Source: Pseudomonadota bacterium (GTDB lineage Bacteria; Chloroflexota; UBA6077; JAJPGT01). Taken from it: a DNA stretch of 50,791 nucleotides. Location: positions 1 to 50,791 of the forward strand of contig JAJPGT010000050.1 of NCBI GenBank assembly GCA_021325655.1. Direction: 5' to 3'. Positions 32,109-41,072 of this stretch are shown piece after piece (position 1 is the stretch's first letter; each line of letters begins with the position of its first letter). The notes under the pieces are model-generated. The model made no database searches. It was not told the origin of the DNA and was given only the letters and a program-made list of their open reading frames with translations. Position numbers and translations under genes: made by a program.

Positions 32109-33695
32109 GTGCGCCCCGCGGTGACCCGTTCGTTGCTTGTGGCCAGCTACCTGGTCATCTTCCTGCTGGCGCTGCTTCCGCGCCAGTTCGAGGCCCCGGT
32201 GCCGATGACGGGCGATGAGCCGCTCTGGATGGGCCGCTCCATTCGCTTCGCCAAGGCGCTCGCCAGCGGCTCCGCCAGCGGCACCTACCAGTCCGGCCAC
32301 CCTGGCGTCACTACCATGTGGATCGCCACCCTGGGCGCCGGCCTGTCCCAGATGACGCGCTTGAAGTCGGACCAGTTCTCCCTGCTGGATCCGGCCGGCG
32401 CCCGCGCCTGGGCCGGCGCGCGTCGGGCCATGATCCTCGCCTCCTCCATCCTGGTCACGCTCATCGCCGCGCTGAGCGGTCGGCTGCTCGGCCACGATGT
32501 CGGCCTGGTGGCCGGCGTGCTCCTGGCCGGCGAGCCCTGGCTGGTCGGCCACGGCCGGATCCTCCATCTAGACGGCCTCAGCGCCGGGCTGATCAGTACC
32601 TCTCTGCTGGCAGCGCTGGTGTTCTGGGAACGGCGCGGCGGGCTGCCGTTCCTGGTGCTCGCCAGTCTGGCCGCCGGCCTGGCGCCGCTCACCCGCAGCG
32701 GCGGGCTCGTCGTCCTCCCGCTGCTGGGCCTGCTGGCGCTGCGCGCTGCGCTCTGCCTGCCCTGGCGCCGACGCTGGGAGCCACTGCTCGGCCTGGCCCT
32801 GATCGTCGGCTGCTGCATGGCGCTGCCGCTGCTGCTCTGGCCCGCGTTCCGGGCCGATCCGGTCGGGACCTCCCTGCGCGTCTGGCGCTTCGCTCGCAGC
32901 CAGGCGGGTGAGCCGCACGCGCTCGGCAACTTCTTCCTCGGCCAGCCGGTGGCTGTGCCCGGGCTGTCGTTCTACCCGCTGGTGCTCGCGCTGCGGCTGA
33001 GCCCGCTCGTCCCGCTCGGACTCCTCGCCTGGCCGATCGCCTGGGCCGTCCCGGGGCCCAGGTCCCGGCTCCGGCGGCTCGGGCCGGTGGCGCTGCTGGC
33101 CGGCGGCGCGCTGCTGCTCTTGCTGGCGATCACCCCGGCCGCCAAGAAGCTGGACCGCTACGCCCTGATGGTCGTCCCGCTGCTCGAGCTGTGCGCCGCC
33201 GCCGGGCTCGTCCTGCTGGTCCGCCGCCTCGGCTCCGCCCGCGGCCTGGCCGGGCTGCTCGGACTTGTGGGGCTGGTCCAGCTCGCCCTCTGCGCCAGCA
33301 CTGCCCCTGAGTACTTCACCTTCTACGACCCGCTGCTCGGCGGCCTGCCCACTGCCAGCCGCCTGGTGCTCATTGGCTGGGGCGAGGAGCTGGGTCCCAT
33401 CGCTCAGTACATCAACCAGCACAGCGCCAGCATCCGACCGAACGTGGCCGTGCCGCTCTCCATCATCGACGCGCTCCGCCCCCAGGTCAGTGCCCGCCTG
33501 GTCGTGGTCGGGCACAGGGGCCCGCCCCCGATCGACTACGTGGTGAGCTACATCAACGCCGAGCAGCGCGGCCAGCCCCCGCCGCCACTTCCGGCGCGGC
33601 TGGTGGTGGCGGTGCGCCGCGATGGCGTCGACCTGGCACGGCTCTATCAGCTCCAGCCGCCGGACGCGGCGTCCGCCCCGGCAGGCGGGCCGTAA
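32109..33695 (+). CDS. GT39/PMT-like membrane glycosyltransferase
   Basis: The start is a GTG three bases after the preceding stop, so translation is probably coupled. The 528-residue protein has about 11 membrane helices. The first external loop contains PMTGDEPLWMGRSIRFAKAL with the acidic pair Asp36-Glu37, the catalytic signature of GT-C enzymes of the dolichyl-phosphate-mannose mannosyltransferase type, and GHPGVTTMW follows. The C-terminal region (NQHSASIRPNVAVPLSIIDA) is soluble and outside. Such enzymes use polyprenyl-phosphate sugars to glycosylate proteins, lipids or polymers. Adjacent STT3-like and secreted Asn-rich genes suggest a small surface-glycosylation unit. Confidence 0.8.
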   Translation: MRPAVTRSLLVASYLVIFLLALLPRQFEAPVPMTGDEPLWMGRSIRFAKALASGSASGTYQSGHPGVTTMWIATLGAGLSQMTRLKSDQFSLLDPAGARAWAGARRAMILASSILVTLIAALSGRLLGHDVGLVAGVLLAGEPWLVGHGRILHLDGLSAGLISTSLLAALVFWERRGGLPFLVLASLAAGLAPLTRSGGLVVLPLLGLLALRAALCLPWRRRWEPLLGLALIVGCCMALPLLLWPAFRADPVGTSLRVWRFARSQAGEPHALGNFFLGQPVAVPGLSFYPLVLALRLSPLVPLGLLAWPIAWAVPGPRSRLRRLGPVALLAGGALLLLLAITPAAKKLDRYALMVVPLLELCAAAGLVLLVRRLGSARGLAGLLGLVGLVQLALCASTAPEYFTFYDPLLGGLPTASRLVLIGWGEELGPIAQYINQHSASIRPNVAVPLSIIDALRPQVSARLVVVGHRGPPPIDYVVSYINAEQRGQPPPPLPARLVVAVRRDGVDLARLYQLQPPDAASAPAGGP

Positions 33696-34238
33696 CGTCT
33701 CAGCGGCCATCCCACCCGCGGGGCGGCACCGGGCCGCTCTGGCCCGGGCGCGGGGCGACGATGGACCCAACCCGGCTGGCCTGTCATCCGTGGCGTTTGA
33801 CAGCGCCAGCGCCTGGCCCTCTCGCCAGCCTGGCCCGCCCAGTGCCGTCCGGCTCCCGCCCAGGCGCGCTCGCGGGATCCCTCCGCTGCGCGCGTGGCAG
33901 CGAGGGCTTCCTGAATCGCCCCGCCCAGCGCTCCAGTGGCAGGGAGTGGCCGGGGGCGACCGTTCTTCTGCACCGCAAACGTGTAGTATCGCCGGCCCGC
34001 GGTGCTAGAATGCGCGCAGCACAGGCAGTGAGTCCCAGGGGAGGCCCCGCCCTGATCCCGCCTCGGGTCGCCAGCGCTCGCGTGGGCGGCCCGCCCGTCC
34101 CAATCTGGACGGCTCGACCGGGGCCAGGGCGCCCGCCTGGCGCGCCCGGGGAGCGGCAGTGGCGCCAGGCTGCCCCGGCGGGTGTGCTCGCGTACTGGTG
34201 TGGATGCGCGCAGCTCGAGGGAAAGGAAGGTATTCGAC
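33696..34238. other. intergenic region with long korA leader
   Basis: This 543-base region begins with a small hairpin (CCGGGCC/GGCCCGG, 33729-33747) after the PMT-like stop that may end that transcript. The TAGAAT at 34006 suggests a leader of over 200 bases for korA. I could not identify a riboswitch class in the leader; no gene is seen. Confidence 0.5.
34006..34011 (+). promoter_or_regulatory. -10 candidate TAGAAT for korAB
   Basis: TAGAAT matches the -10 consensus at 5 of 6 positions. An alternative -10, TAGTAT at 33984, lies just upstream. No convincing -35 accompanies either. Confidence 0.4.
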
Positions 34239-36005
34239 ATGCCCAGAAACCGCATGACGATTATGGTAGGTGGCGAAGCCGGACAGGGGGTGGAGTCTGG
34301 CGGCGCCGGGTTCGCGAAGGCACTGGCGCGAGGCGGGTTGCATGTCTTTGGGCTGCCCGACTTCATGTCGCGCATTCGGGGCGGGCATAACTTCTACCTG
34401 GTGCGTGTCGCCGAGGAGCCGCTCTGGGCCCACGAAGACGACGTTCACCTGCTGCTGGCATTCAACCGCGACACCGTGGACCTACACCTGCACGAGGTGG
34501 TACCGGGTGGGGGGATTATCCACGACAGCGCTGTCAAGGTTGACCCGGCGCTGTTGGCCAAGCGCGGGGTGCAGGACTTCGAGATGCCGCTGGTGAAGAT
34601 CGCCGAGGAGATCGGCGGGCATCGCATCATGATGAACACTGCCGCGATCGGCGCCACCGCCGGCATTACCGGCTACGAGTTCGAGCGCGTCGCGGATATC
34701 ATCCTGACCAATTTCAAGCGCAAGGGCCAGGAGATTGCGGAGAACAACCTGAAAGTCGCTCGCCATGCCTACGATCTGGCAGCCGAGCGCTACTCCGGGA
34801 GCTTCGACTGGAAGCTAGCGCAGGTGCCCGGAGCGCCCCAGCGGATGCTGATCAATGGCAACCAGGCACTGGCGATGGGCGCCCTCGCCGCCGGCTGCCG
34901 CTTCATCTCCACCTACCCGATGACCCCAGCCAGCTCGATCACCGAGTGGCTGGCGGCGCACGCCGCGAAGTTCGGGATCGTCCAGAAGCAGGTCGAGGAT
35001 GAGACGGCCGCGCTGCTCATGGCGATCGGCGCGGCGCACGCCGGGGTGCGGGCGATGACGGCCACCTCGGGCGGCGGCTTCTGCCTGATGGTCGAGGCGC
35101 TCGGCCTGGCCGGAATGACCGAGACCCCGGTGGTGATCGTGGACGCCCAGCGCGGCGGCCCCTCCACGGGGCTGCCCACCCGCACCGAGCAGTCCGACCT
35201 GGAGTTCGTCCTGCACGCCTCGCATGGCGAATTCCCGCGCCTGGTGCTGGCGCCCGGGACGATCGAGCAGTGCTTCTCTAGCGGGTTCCGAGCATTCAAC
35301 CTGGCCGAAAAGTACCAGACGCCGGTGATCATGCTGACCGACCTGCACCTGGCGTTCGCCACCCGGACCATCGACAAAGACGCCCTGGACTTCCGCAGCC
35401 TGAAGATCGACCGCGGCGAGCTGGTGCCGTGGGAGGCGCTCAACGGCCAGGCAGATGGCTACCAGCGGCACCGGGTGACGGAGTCCGGCATCTCGCCGCG
35501 GGTCCTCCCGGGCAGCGAGCAGGCCATCTACATCACCACCGGGGACGAGCACACCAGCTACGGCTTCATTACCGAAGACGCGAACGAGCGCGTCCAGCAG
35601 ATGGACAAGCGAATGCGCAAGCTGGAAGTGGCGAAGCGCGACATGGAGCCACCAATCTGGTACGGCCCGGAGGAGGCCGAGGTGACGCTGGTGGGCTGGG
35701 GCTCTTCTTACGGGGCGCTCCGTGAAGCGACCGACCTGCTCAACGCCGCCGGGGTGAAGACGAACTTCCTGCAGTTCCTGGACATCTTCCCGCTGGACGA
35801 GGCGCTGGTCACCGCGGAGCTCGGGCGCATCCGGCGCATGGTGGTGGTGGAGCAGAACTATACTGGACAGCTTGCCAACGTGCTGCGCGTCTACAGCGGC
35901 CGCAAGGCCGACGCGCTACTAACCAAGTACGACGGCCGGGCGTTCTCGGCCCGCTGGGTGGCCGAGCGCGTGAAAGCTACGGTAGGGGTAACGGTCCATG
36001 CCTGA
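34239..36005 (+). CDS. korA: 2-oxoacid:ferredoxin oxidoreductase, fused gamma-alpha subunit
   Basis: With the next gene this enzyme oxidatively decarboxylates a 2-oxoacid, most likely 2-oxoglutarate, to acyl-CoA while reducing ferredoxin. The ATG at 34239 follows GGAAAGGAAGG; 588 residues. Residues about 1-190 are the gamma domain (IMVGGEAGQGVESGGAGFAK, RIRGGHNFYLVRV). From about 205 the alpha pyrimidine-binding domain has FISTYPMTPASSITEWLA, EDETAALLMAIGAAHAGVRA and TATSGGGFCLM. A C-terminal transketolase-C-like domain (VTLVGWGSSYGALREATD) ends the chain. The fused gamma-alpha order is typical of the two-subunit Kor type. Citrate synthase nearby fits a TCA role. Confidence 0.92.
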   Translation: MPRNRMTIMVGGEAGQGVESGGAGFAKALARGGLHVFGLPDFMSRIRGGHNFYLVRVAEEPLWAHEDDVHLLLAFNRDTVDLHLHEVVPGGGIIHDSAVKVDPALLAKRGVQDFEMPLVKIAEEIGGHRIMMNTAAIGATAGITGYEFERVADIILTNFKRKGQEIAENNLKVARHAYDLAAERYSGSFDWKLAQVPGAPQRMLINGNQALAMGALAAGCRFISTYPMTPASSITEWLAAHAAKFGIVQKQVEDETAALLMAIGAAHAGVRAMTATSGGGFCLMVEALGLAGMTETPVVIVDAQRGGPSTGLPTRTEQSDLEFVLHASHGEFPRLVLAPGTIEQCFSSGFRAFNLAEKYQTPVIMLTDLHLAFATRTIDKDALDFRSLKIDRGELVPWEALNGQADGYQRHRVTESGISPRVLPGSEQAIYITTGDEHTSYGFITEDANERVQQMDKRMRKLEVAKRDMEPPIWYGPEEAEVTLVGWGSSYGALREATDLLNAAGVKTNFLQFLDIFPLDEALVTAELGRIRRMVVVEQNYTGQLANVLRVYSGRKADALLTKYDGRAFSARWVAERVKATVGVTVHA

Positions 36006-36894
36006 GGTACAAGCTCCCGTGGCAAAGCTCGATCTGAAGATCTTCAACGGCGGCGACAAGTCCACCTGGTGCCCGGGCTGCGGCGACTTCGGAATCCTGG
36101 CCGCCATCAAGCAGGCGCTGCCGGGGATTGGGGTAGCCCCGCACCAGGTGATGCTGGTCTCGGGGATCGGCTGCGGCTCGAAGCTGCCCCATTACATGCG
36201 CGCCAATGGCTTCAACTCGCTGCACGGGCGGGCGCTGCCGGTGGCCCAGGGTATCAAGCTGGCGAACCACGCCCTGAAAGTCATCGCGGTAACCGGCGAT
36301 GGCGACGGCTACGGGATCGGGATGGGCCACTTCATGCACCTGGCCCGCCGCAACGTGGACATCACCCACATCGTCGAGAACAACCAGGTATACGGGCTCA
36401 CCAAGGGCCAGTACTCGCCGACGAGCGAGCGCGGCTACATCTCCTCGTTCTCCCCGGAAGGGGCGCTGGAGTACGCGGTGAACCCAATCCTGCTGGCAGT
36501 CGCCGGCGGAGCCACCTTCGTGGCGCGTGGATTTGCTGGCGACGTCAAACAGCTCGTCTGGCTGATCCAGCAGGCGGTCCAGCACCCGGGCTACGCCCTG
36601 ATCGACGTGCTGCAGCCGTGCGTTACCTACAACAAGATCAACACCTACGAGTGGTATCGCGCGCGCGTCTACAAGGTGGACGAGGAGCCGGGCTACGACG
36701 CCTCGCGGCGGGACCTGGCGTTCGCCAAGGCGCAGGAGTGGGGTGACAAGATCCCGACCGGGATTATCTACCGCGAGGTGGGCCGGCCCACGTATGAAGA
36801 GCAGGTCACCGCGCTCAAAGCCGGCCCGCTGGTCTCCCAGCCACTGGACGGCCGCCTGGCCGACTACGAGGCGCTCAAGAACGAGTTCATCTAG
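35998..36894 (+). CDS. korB: 2-oxoacid:ferredoxin oxidoreductase, beta subunit
   Basis: The beta subunit binds thiamine diphosphate and an Fe-S cluster. Its ATG overlaps korA by 8 bases. In 298 residues it shows WCPGCGDFGI (cluster Cys pair), SGIGCGSKLPHYM (further Cys), the ThDP/Mg motif VTGDGDGYGIGMGHFMHLAR with HIVENNQVYGLTKGQ, and SPTSERGY. This two-subunit type lacks a separate ferredoxin-like delta subunit, so electrons go directly to soluble ferredoxin. A strong terminator follows. Substrate preference (2-oxoglutarate over pyruvate) is inferred from subunit organisation. Confidence 0.93.
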   Translation: MPEVQAPVAKLDLKIFNGGDKSTWCPGCGDFGILAAIKQALPGIGVAPHQVMLVSGIGCGSKLPHYMRANGFNSLHGRALPVAQGIKLANHALKVIAVTGDGDGYGIGMGHFMHLARRNVDITHIVENNQVYGLTKGQYSPTSERGYISSFSPEGALEYAVNPILLAVAGGATFVARGFAGDVKQLVWLIQQAVQHPGYALIDVLQPCVTYNKINTYEWYRARVYKVDEEPGYDASRRDLAFAKAQEWGDKIPTGIIYREVGRPTYEEQVTALKAGPLVSQPLDGRLADYEALKNEFI

Positions 36895-36916
36895 CCTTCT
36901 GGAGGGCAGAGCAGCC

Positions 36917-36953
36917 GGGGGCGGGCAGCGAGCCAGACTGGCCCGCCCCCTTT
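36917..36953 (+). terminator. intrinsic terminator of korAB
   Basis: GGGGGCGGGC (36917-36926) pairs with GCCCGCCCCC (36941-36950) and is followed by TTT, 23 bases after the korB stop. Confidence 0.82.
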
Positions 36954-37083
36954 GGCTGTTCCGGCGGGCCTCGCCGCGTCTGAGCGCCAGCCTGCTCCGC
37001 CAAACCGCGATGCCGTCTTGACGCATTTTCGGGTCGCGGGGCGCGCCCCTCGCGTTACAGTAACCGGGAGGGAGGTGAGCGTC

Positions 37084-37317
37084 ATGTCGCTCGAGCTGAC
37101 GGAGGAGGAACAGGCGCTTCTGGCCCAGTTGCTAGAGAACGCCTGGCGCGACCTCAAGGAGGAGATCTACAAGGCCGAGGACTATGCCTACAAGCGCGGC
37201 TTGAAAGACGACGAGCGGATCATCACCGGCCTGCTGGCCAAGGTGAAGCAGCTCCGGACCGAGGAGCCGCCAGCCGTGGTCGGCGAGCAGCGGTCGGCGA
37301 GCAGCCATCAGCCGTGA
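37084..37317 (+). CDS. small helical protein of unknown function
   Basis: The ATG at 37084 is preceded by GGGAGGGAGG; 77 residues. The sequence MSLELTEEEQALLAQLLENA is followed by WRDLKEEIYKAEDYAYKRGL and a third helix, a strongly charged helical hairpin probably forming a coiled coil or oligomer. No Cys, signal or membrane segment. A TACAGT at 37056 could be its -10. A convergent hairpin-rich spacer (GAGGGC/GCCCTC near 37380) separates it from citrate synthase. No named family is recognised. Confidence 0.68.
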   Translation: MSLELTEEEQALLAQLLENAWRDLKEEIYKAEDYAYKRGLKDDERIITGLLAKVKQLRTEEPPAVVGEQRSASSHQP

Positions 37318-37464
37318 GTGCTTCTGCCTCGGGCGTGGCGCCGGTCGTCCCGCTGGCCGCTCAACCCGCTTCTGCCCCGAGGGCCTGGCCCTCACCTCCT
37401 TGCTCCGCTCGCCTCCCGGGGGAGGAGAGGGGAACGGGGTAAGGGCGTTCCGGAGCCAGCCAGG

Positions 37465-38646
37465 TTAGCGCTGCTCCAGTGGAACGTAGGTCAGGCCGTA
37501 TGGACCGATGTACTCCGATTGCGGCCGGATCAGCCGCCCGGTTGCCTGCTGCTCCAGCACGTGCGCCGTCCAGCCGGCAGTGCGGCCGACGGCGAAGGTG
37601 GGCGAGAACAGGTCCCGCGGCAGCCCCAGCTCGCGCAGCAGGAGCGCGGTGTAGAACTCCACGTTCGTATTCAGATTGCGGCCGGGCTTCGCCTCTGCCA
37701 ACACCTGCACCCCGACCCGCTCCACCTCGTGGGCCAGCTCCAGCGCCTGGCGTTCGCCGGTCTCGTCGGCCAGCGCCGCCGCGGCCCGGTAGAGCACCTC
37801 GGCCCGCGGGTCACGCACTTTGTAGACGCGGTGGCCGAAACCCATCAGCCGCTTGCCTTTGGCCAGCTCGGCGCGCATCCAGGCCTCGGCACGCTCCGGG
37901 GTCCCGATCGCCTCGATCATGTCCAGCGCCGGGCCGGGCGCCCCGCCGTGGAGGGGGCCCTTCAGTGCCCCGATCGCCCCGGTAATGGCGGACACCATGT
38001 CCGAGGCGGTGGAGGCGATCACCCGGGCGGTGAAGGTGGAGGCGTTCATCCCGTGGTCGGAGACGGTCACCAGGTAGGTGTTCAGCCCCTTTACTCTGGC
38101 CGGGCTCGGCTCTTCGCCAGAGAGCTGGTACAGGAAGTTGGCCGCCAGGCCGAGCTCCGGGCGTGGCAGAACCAGCGGCTGCTGGCGGCGCAGCCGATGA
38201 TAGGTAGCGACAATGACCGGCACCCGCGCCAGCAGCCGCTCGGCCCGGGCCAGGTTCGCCTCGCGCGACTCGTCGGCCGGGTTCGGGTCGTCGGCAGTAA
38301 GGGAGGCCACGGCGAAGCGGAGCGCGTCCATCGGCTCCATCCGACGCGCGGCCGCCTGGATCGCCCCCCGCGCTTCCTCTGGTAGCTCTCGGTAGCCCAT
38401 CAGCCGCTGCTGAAGCTGCCAGAGCTCCGCCTCCCGGGGCAGCGCCCCGTGCCAGAGCAGGTAGGCGACCTCCTCGAAGCTGGCGCGGCCGGCAAGCTCC
38501 TCGATGTCGTACCCGCGGATAGTGAGCCGGCCGAGCTGGCCGTTGACGTCGCTGAGCGCGGTCCGGGCGACAACGATCCCTTCGAGCCCACTCGTCGCCG
38601 GATCAACCGTCGGCTTCGCGTTCGCACTGGATGGCTGCGTTGCCAT
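37465..38646 (-). CDS. citrate synthase
   Basis: The enzyme condenses oxaloacetate with acetyl-CoA in the TCA cycle (or propionyl-CoA for methylcitrate synthase). The ATG at 38646 follows AGAGGAC and gives 393 residues, the short bacterial/archaeal type. Catalytic regions are visible: VSDHGMNASTFTAR (first His), GFGHRVYKVRDPRA (second His) and the Asp/Arg segment LFSPTFAVGRTAGWTAH. The N-terminus GLEGIVVARTALSDVNGQLG and LTIRGYDIEELA are typical. It could be gltA/citZ or prpC; the korAB genes next door support a central-cycle role. Confidence 0.94.
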   Translation of the reverse strand: MATQPSSANAKPTVDPATSGLEGIVVARTALSDVNGQLGRLTIRGYDIEELAGRASFEEVAYLLWHGALPREAELWQLQQRLMGYRELPEEARGAIQAAARRMEPMDALRFAVASLTADDPNPADESREANLARAERLLARVPVIVATYHRLRRQQPLVLPRPELGLAANFLYQLSGEEPSPARVKGLNTYLVTVSDHGMNASTFTARVIASTASDMVSAITGAIGALKGPLHGGAPGPALDMIEAIGTPERAEAWMRAELAKGKRLMGFGHRVYKVRDPRAEVLYRAAAALADETGERQALELAHEVERVGVQVLAEAKPGRNLNTNVEFYTALLLRELGLPRDLFSPTFAVGRTAGWTAHVLEQQATGRLIRPQSEYIGPYGLTYVPLEQR

Positions 38647-38707
38647 GCGTGTCCTCTCTGCTGGCGCGGCGGAGGTCGCCCCGGCCCACGCCCGGTGCTG
38701 TCACTGA

Positions 38708-38713
38708 GTTATA
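38708..38713 (-). promoter_or_regulatory. -10 candidate TATAAC for citrate synthase
   Basis: TATAAC on the minus strand matches the -10 consensus at 5 of 6 positions and lies about 60 bases before the ATG. No clear -35 is seen. Confidence 0.4.
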
Positions 38714-38776
38714 GGCCGGGACCGCCCCGGCCGTCCCCTCATACCGGTTGTTCCGCCCACACCGCGGCGCTCCCGC

Positions 38777-39727
38777 TTACACCGCCAGCGCCCGGATGGT
38801 GGGCAGCTCGCTGGCAAGCAGACGCCAGGTGGCGCCGCCATCCTCGCTGCCGTACAGCTCGCCGCCGGCGGCGAGGTAGACACCGTCGGCCGCATCCACC
38901 GCCAGGGCGCTGACCATCTGGTCGAAATGGTCCGGCAGGCCACCACGCACCTGCGTCCAGCGGCTGCCGCCGTCGTCGCTGCGGTACAACGCGGCGTTGG
39001 CACCCCGCCACCAGCTCGGTGGCGGGCCAGCCGCGGCGGCCAGGAACAGGCGATCTGGCTGGCGGGGTGAGAGGGCGAAGGAGACGGTGTAGCCGCGGTC
39101 GATCCCCGCGGTGATGCGCTGCCAGGACTGGCCGCCGTCGTCGCTACGGTGGAAGCCGGCGCCGGTCGTGGCGTAGAGGCGCCGGCCGCCCGGGGCCGGG
39201 GTGATGGTGTGGAGGTCCCAGTACAGCCCCTGGTTCAGGCTCGCCCAGGTTTCGCCGCCGTCGGTGCTGCGGTAGACCCCTCCCTCCTCCGCCCCGATGT
39301 ACACCCCGCCGAGCGTCTCCGGGTCCGGGGCGATCGAGCGGATGTGCGGGATGTGTGGCGGCGGGGGGAAGGTCCAGCGCTCGTAGCCGGGGATGCGCCG
39401 GATCGACTCGCAGGCCAGCCACTGCTGGCCACCGTCGTCGCTGCGGTACAGCAGCGCCGGGGCGACGCCCAGGTACAGCCGCCCCGGCAGACGGGGGTCG
39501 GCGGCGAACGACCAGACCTCCTCGTCCACGGGGCGCGGGTGCACCTCACGCCAGCCGCCGTCTTCAGCCTGGCGCCAGAGCGCGCGATCGCCGCTGAGAG
39601 CATACAGACCCGCCGGGCCGCGGGCGAGGAACGCCACCGAGGGCGGGCCGTCGATCCGCCGGGGCTGTGGCTCGCCCGGGGCGAGCTGAAGCAGGCCGGC
39701 GTCGGTGCCGAGATAGAGCGGTGCCAT
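38777..39727 (-). CDS. BNR/Asp-box repeat beta-propeller protein
   Basis: The ATG at 39727 after GGGAGGACAG opens 316 residues with at least five Asp-box motifs: YRSDDGGQQW, YRSTDGGETW, HRSDDGGQSW, YRSDDGGSRW and YGSEDGGATW. These form a sialidase/sortilin-like propeller. There is no signal peptide, so it may be cytoplasmic. Sialidase catalytic Arg/Tyr/Glu sets are not evident, so binding or a structural role is more likely. It lies 10 bases downstream of an MFS transporter gene, probably in the same operon; a functional link is unknown. Confidence 0.85.
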   Translation of the reverse strand: MAPLYLGTDAGLLQLAPGEPQPRRIDGPPSVAFLARGPAGLYALSGDRALWRQAEDGGWREVHPRPVDEEVWSFAADPRLPGRLYLGVAPALLYRSDDGGQQWLACESIRRIPGYERWTFPPPPHIPHIRSIAPDPETLGGVYIGAEEGGVYRSTDGGETWASLNQGLYWDLHTITPAPGGRRLYATTGAGFHRSDDGGQSWQRITAGIDRGYTVSFALSPRQPDRLFLAAAAGPPPSWWRGANAALYRSDDGGSRWTQVRGGLPDHFDQMVSALAVDAADGVYLAAGGELYGSEDGGATWRLLASELPTIRALAV

Positions 39728-39737
39728 GCTGTCCTCC

Positions 39738-40955
39738 CTATGCTGACGCGGCGCGGACGAGCCGGCGGCTCGTTGCCACAAACCAGAGCGCGAGCAGAAG
39801 CAGTGCCACCGCCGCCAGTGCGAAGGCGGGTCGGTAGCCCGGGCCGTCGACTACCGCGCCGAACAGGGCCGCTCCGATCCCCTGGCCCAGGAACAGCCCG
39901 AAGGCGAACAGCGACACCGCCGTGCCGCGCGCTCCGGGCGCCAGCTCCGTCGCCTTCGTTTGCAGCGTGCTGTGCAGCAGGTAGTAGCCGGCGCCGAGCG
40001 CGACGATAACCGGGATGAGTGCCACCCAGGCGCGCAGGAGCGCGAACGCCAGGTAGCAGAGGCAATCCACGCCGCCGCCGAGCAGGATCAGCCCCTCCTC
40101 CCCGAAGCGGTGGACCAGCCAGCCGGCGGAGCGACTGTAGATGAGGTTGCCGATCCCGAAGCCGCTGAGCAGGATGCCGATCAGCACGTACAGTAGCCCG
40201 AACTCGTCCCGCAGGAACGCCCCCAGGTAGGCAAAGGCACCGAAGAAGAAGATGCCCTCCAGGCAGACGGCGACGATCACCAGCCGCGAGGCCGGGCGCA
40301 GGAGCAGGTCGCGGTAGGCCCCAAACGCGCGCAGTCCCAGCGGGGCGTCGGGACGGCCCTGCCGAACGCGCCCGCGGCTGGCGTGCCAGAGCGCGAACCA
40401 GACGCCGATCGAGACCAGCCCGAACACCAGGAAGATGGCGCGCCAGGTGAGCACGTCGGCGACGATCCCGCCCATGCTCGTGCTGAGGATCGCCCCGAGC
40501 GCGATTGCGCCCAGGAAGCGCCCGATCGCCGCCTGCCGCTGCGCGTAGGGGAAGCTGTCGCCAATGGTCCCGAGCGACAGGGGAATCAGCGCCGCCGCGG
40601 CGACCCCGGTCAGGAAGCGCAGCAGAATGAGCAGCGACAGGCTGGGGGCCAGCGCGCAAGCGGCAGTGCCGACCGCGAACAGCGCCATGGCGAAGCTCAT
40701 CACCCGGAGCTTGCCCAGGCGGTCGCCCAGCGGGCCGTAGACGAGCTGGAACAGTCCGTAGGGCAGGGTATAGGCGGTGACGATGATCCCGGTGCTGCCG
40801 ACATCCGCTCCGAACTCAGTGGCGATGACGTGCAGCAGCGGGTTGACCACCCGCACGTCGGCGGTGACGATGAATCCCGCCGCGCCGAGCAGGGTGATGG
40901 GGACCGGGGCTGGCGCCTCGGCCGCTGCCTCCAGCCGCGCTCCAAGCTCCGCCAT
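39738..40955 (-). CDS. MFS transporter (DHA1-like)
   Basis: This 405-residue transporter has 12 predicted helices. After a short polar N-terminus, ITLLGAAGFIVTADVRVVNP starts helix 1, and LVYGPLGDRLGKLRVM is motif A between helices 2 and 3. LLILLRFLTGVAAAALIPLS contains the motif B-like Arg in helix 4. The family exports drugs or metabolites using the proton gradient. The ribosome site before the ATG at 40955 is weak. It is upstream of the BNR gene in an apparent two-gene operon. Substrate is unknown. Confidence 0.9.
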   Translation of the reverse strand: MAELGARLEAAAEAPAPVPITLLGAAGFIVTADVRVVNPLLHVIATEFGADVGSTGIIVTAYTLPYGLFQLVYGPLGDRLGKLRVMSFAMALFAVGTAACALAPSLSLLILLRFLTGVAAAALIPLSLGTIGDSFPYAQRQAAIGRFLGAIALGAILSTSMGGIVADVLTWRAIFLVFGLVSIGVWFALWHASRGRVRQGRPDAPLGLRAFGAYRDLLLRPASRLVIVAVCLEGIFFFGAFAYLGAFLRDEFGLLYVLIGILLSGFGIGNLIYSRSAGWLVHRFGEEGLILLGGGVDCLCYLAFALLRAWVALIPVIVALGAGYYLLHSTLQTKATELAPGARGTAVSLFAFGLFLGQGIGAALFGAVVDGPGYRPAFALAAVALLLLALWFVATSRRLVRAASA

Positions 40956-41072
40956 CGCCCGCGTCGTCCGCCGGTGGTCTTAGGGATGCCGGTGGCTCCG
41001 TCTCTAACGATACCCGTTGCGGCCGCGGGCAGGTGGCACGATATCGTGCCACTCCGCCGGGCCAGGGCGCTC

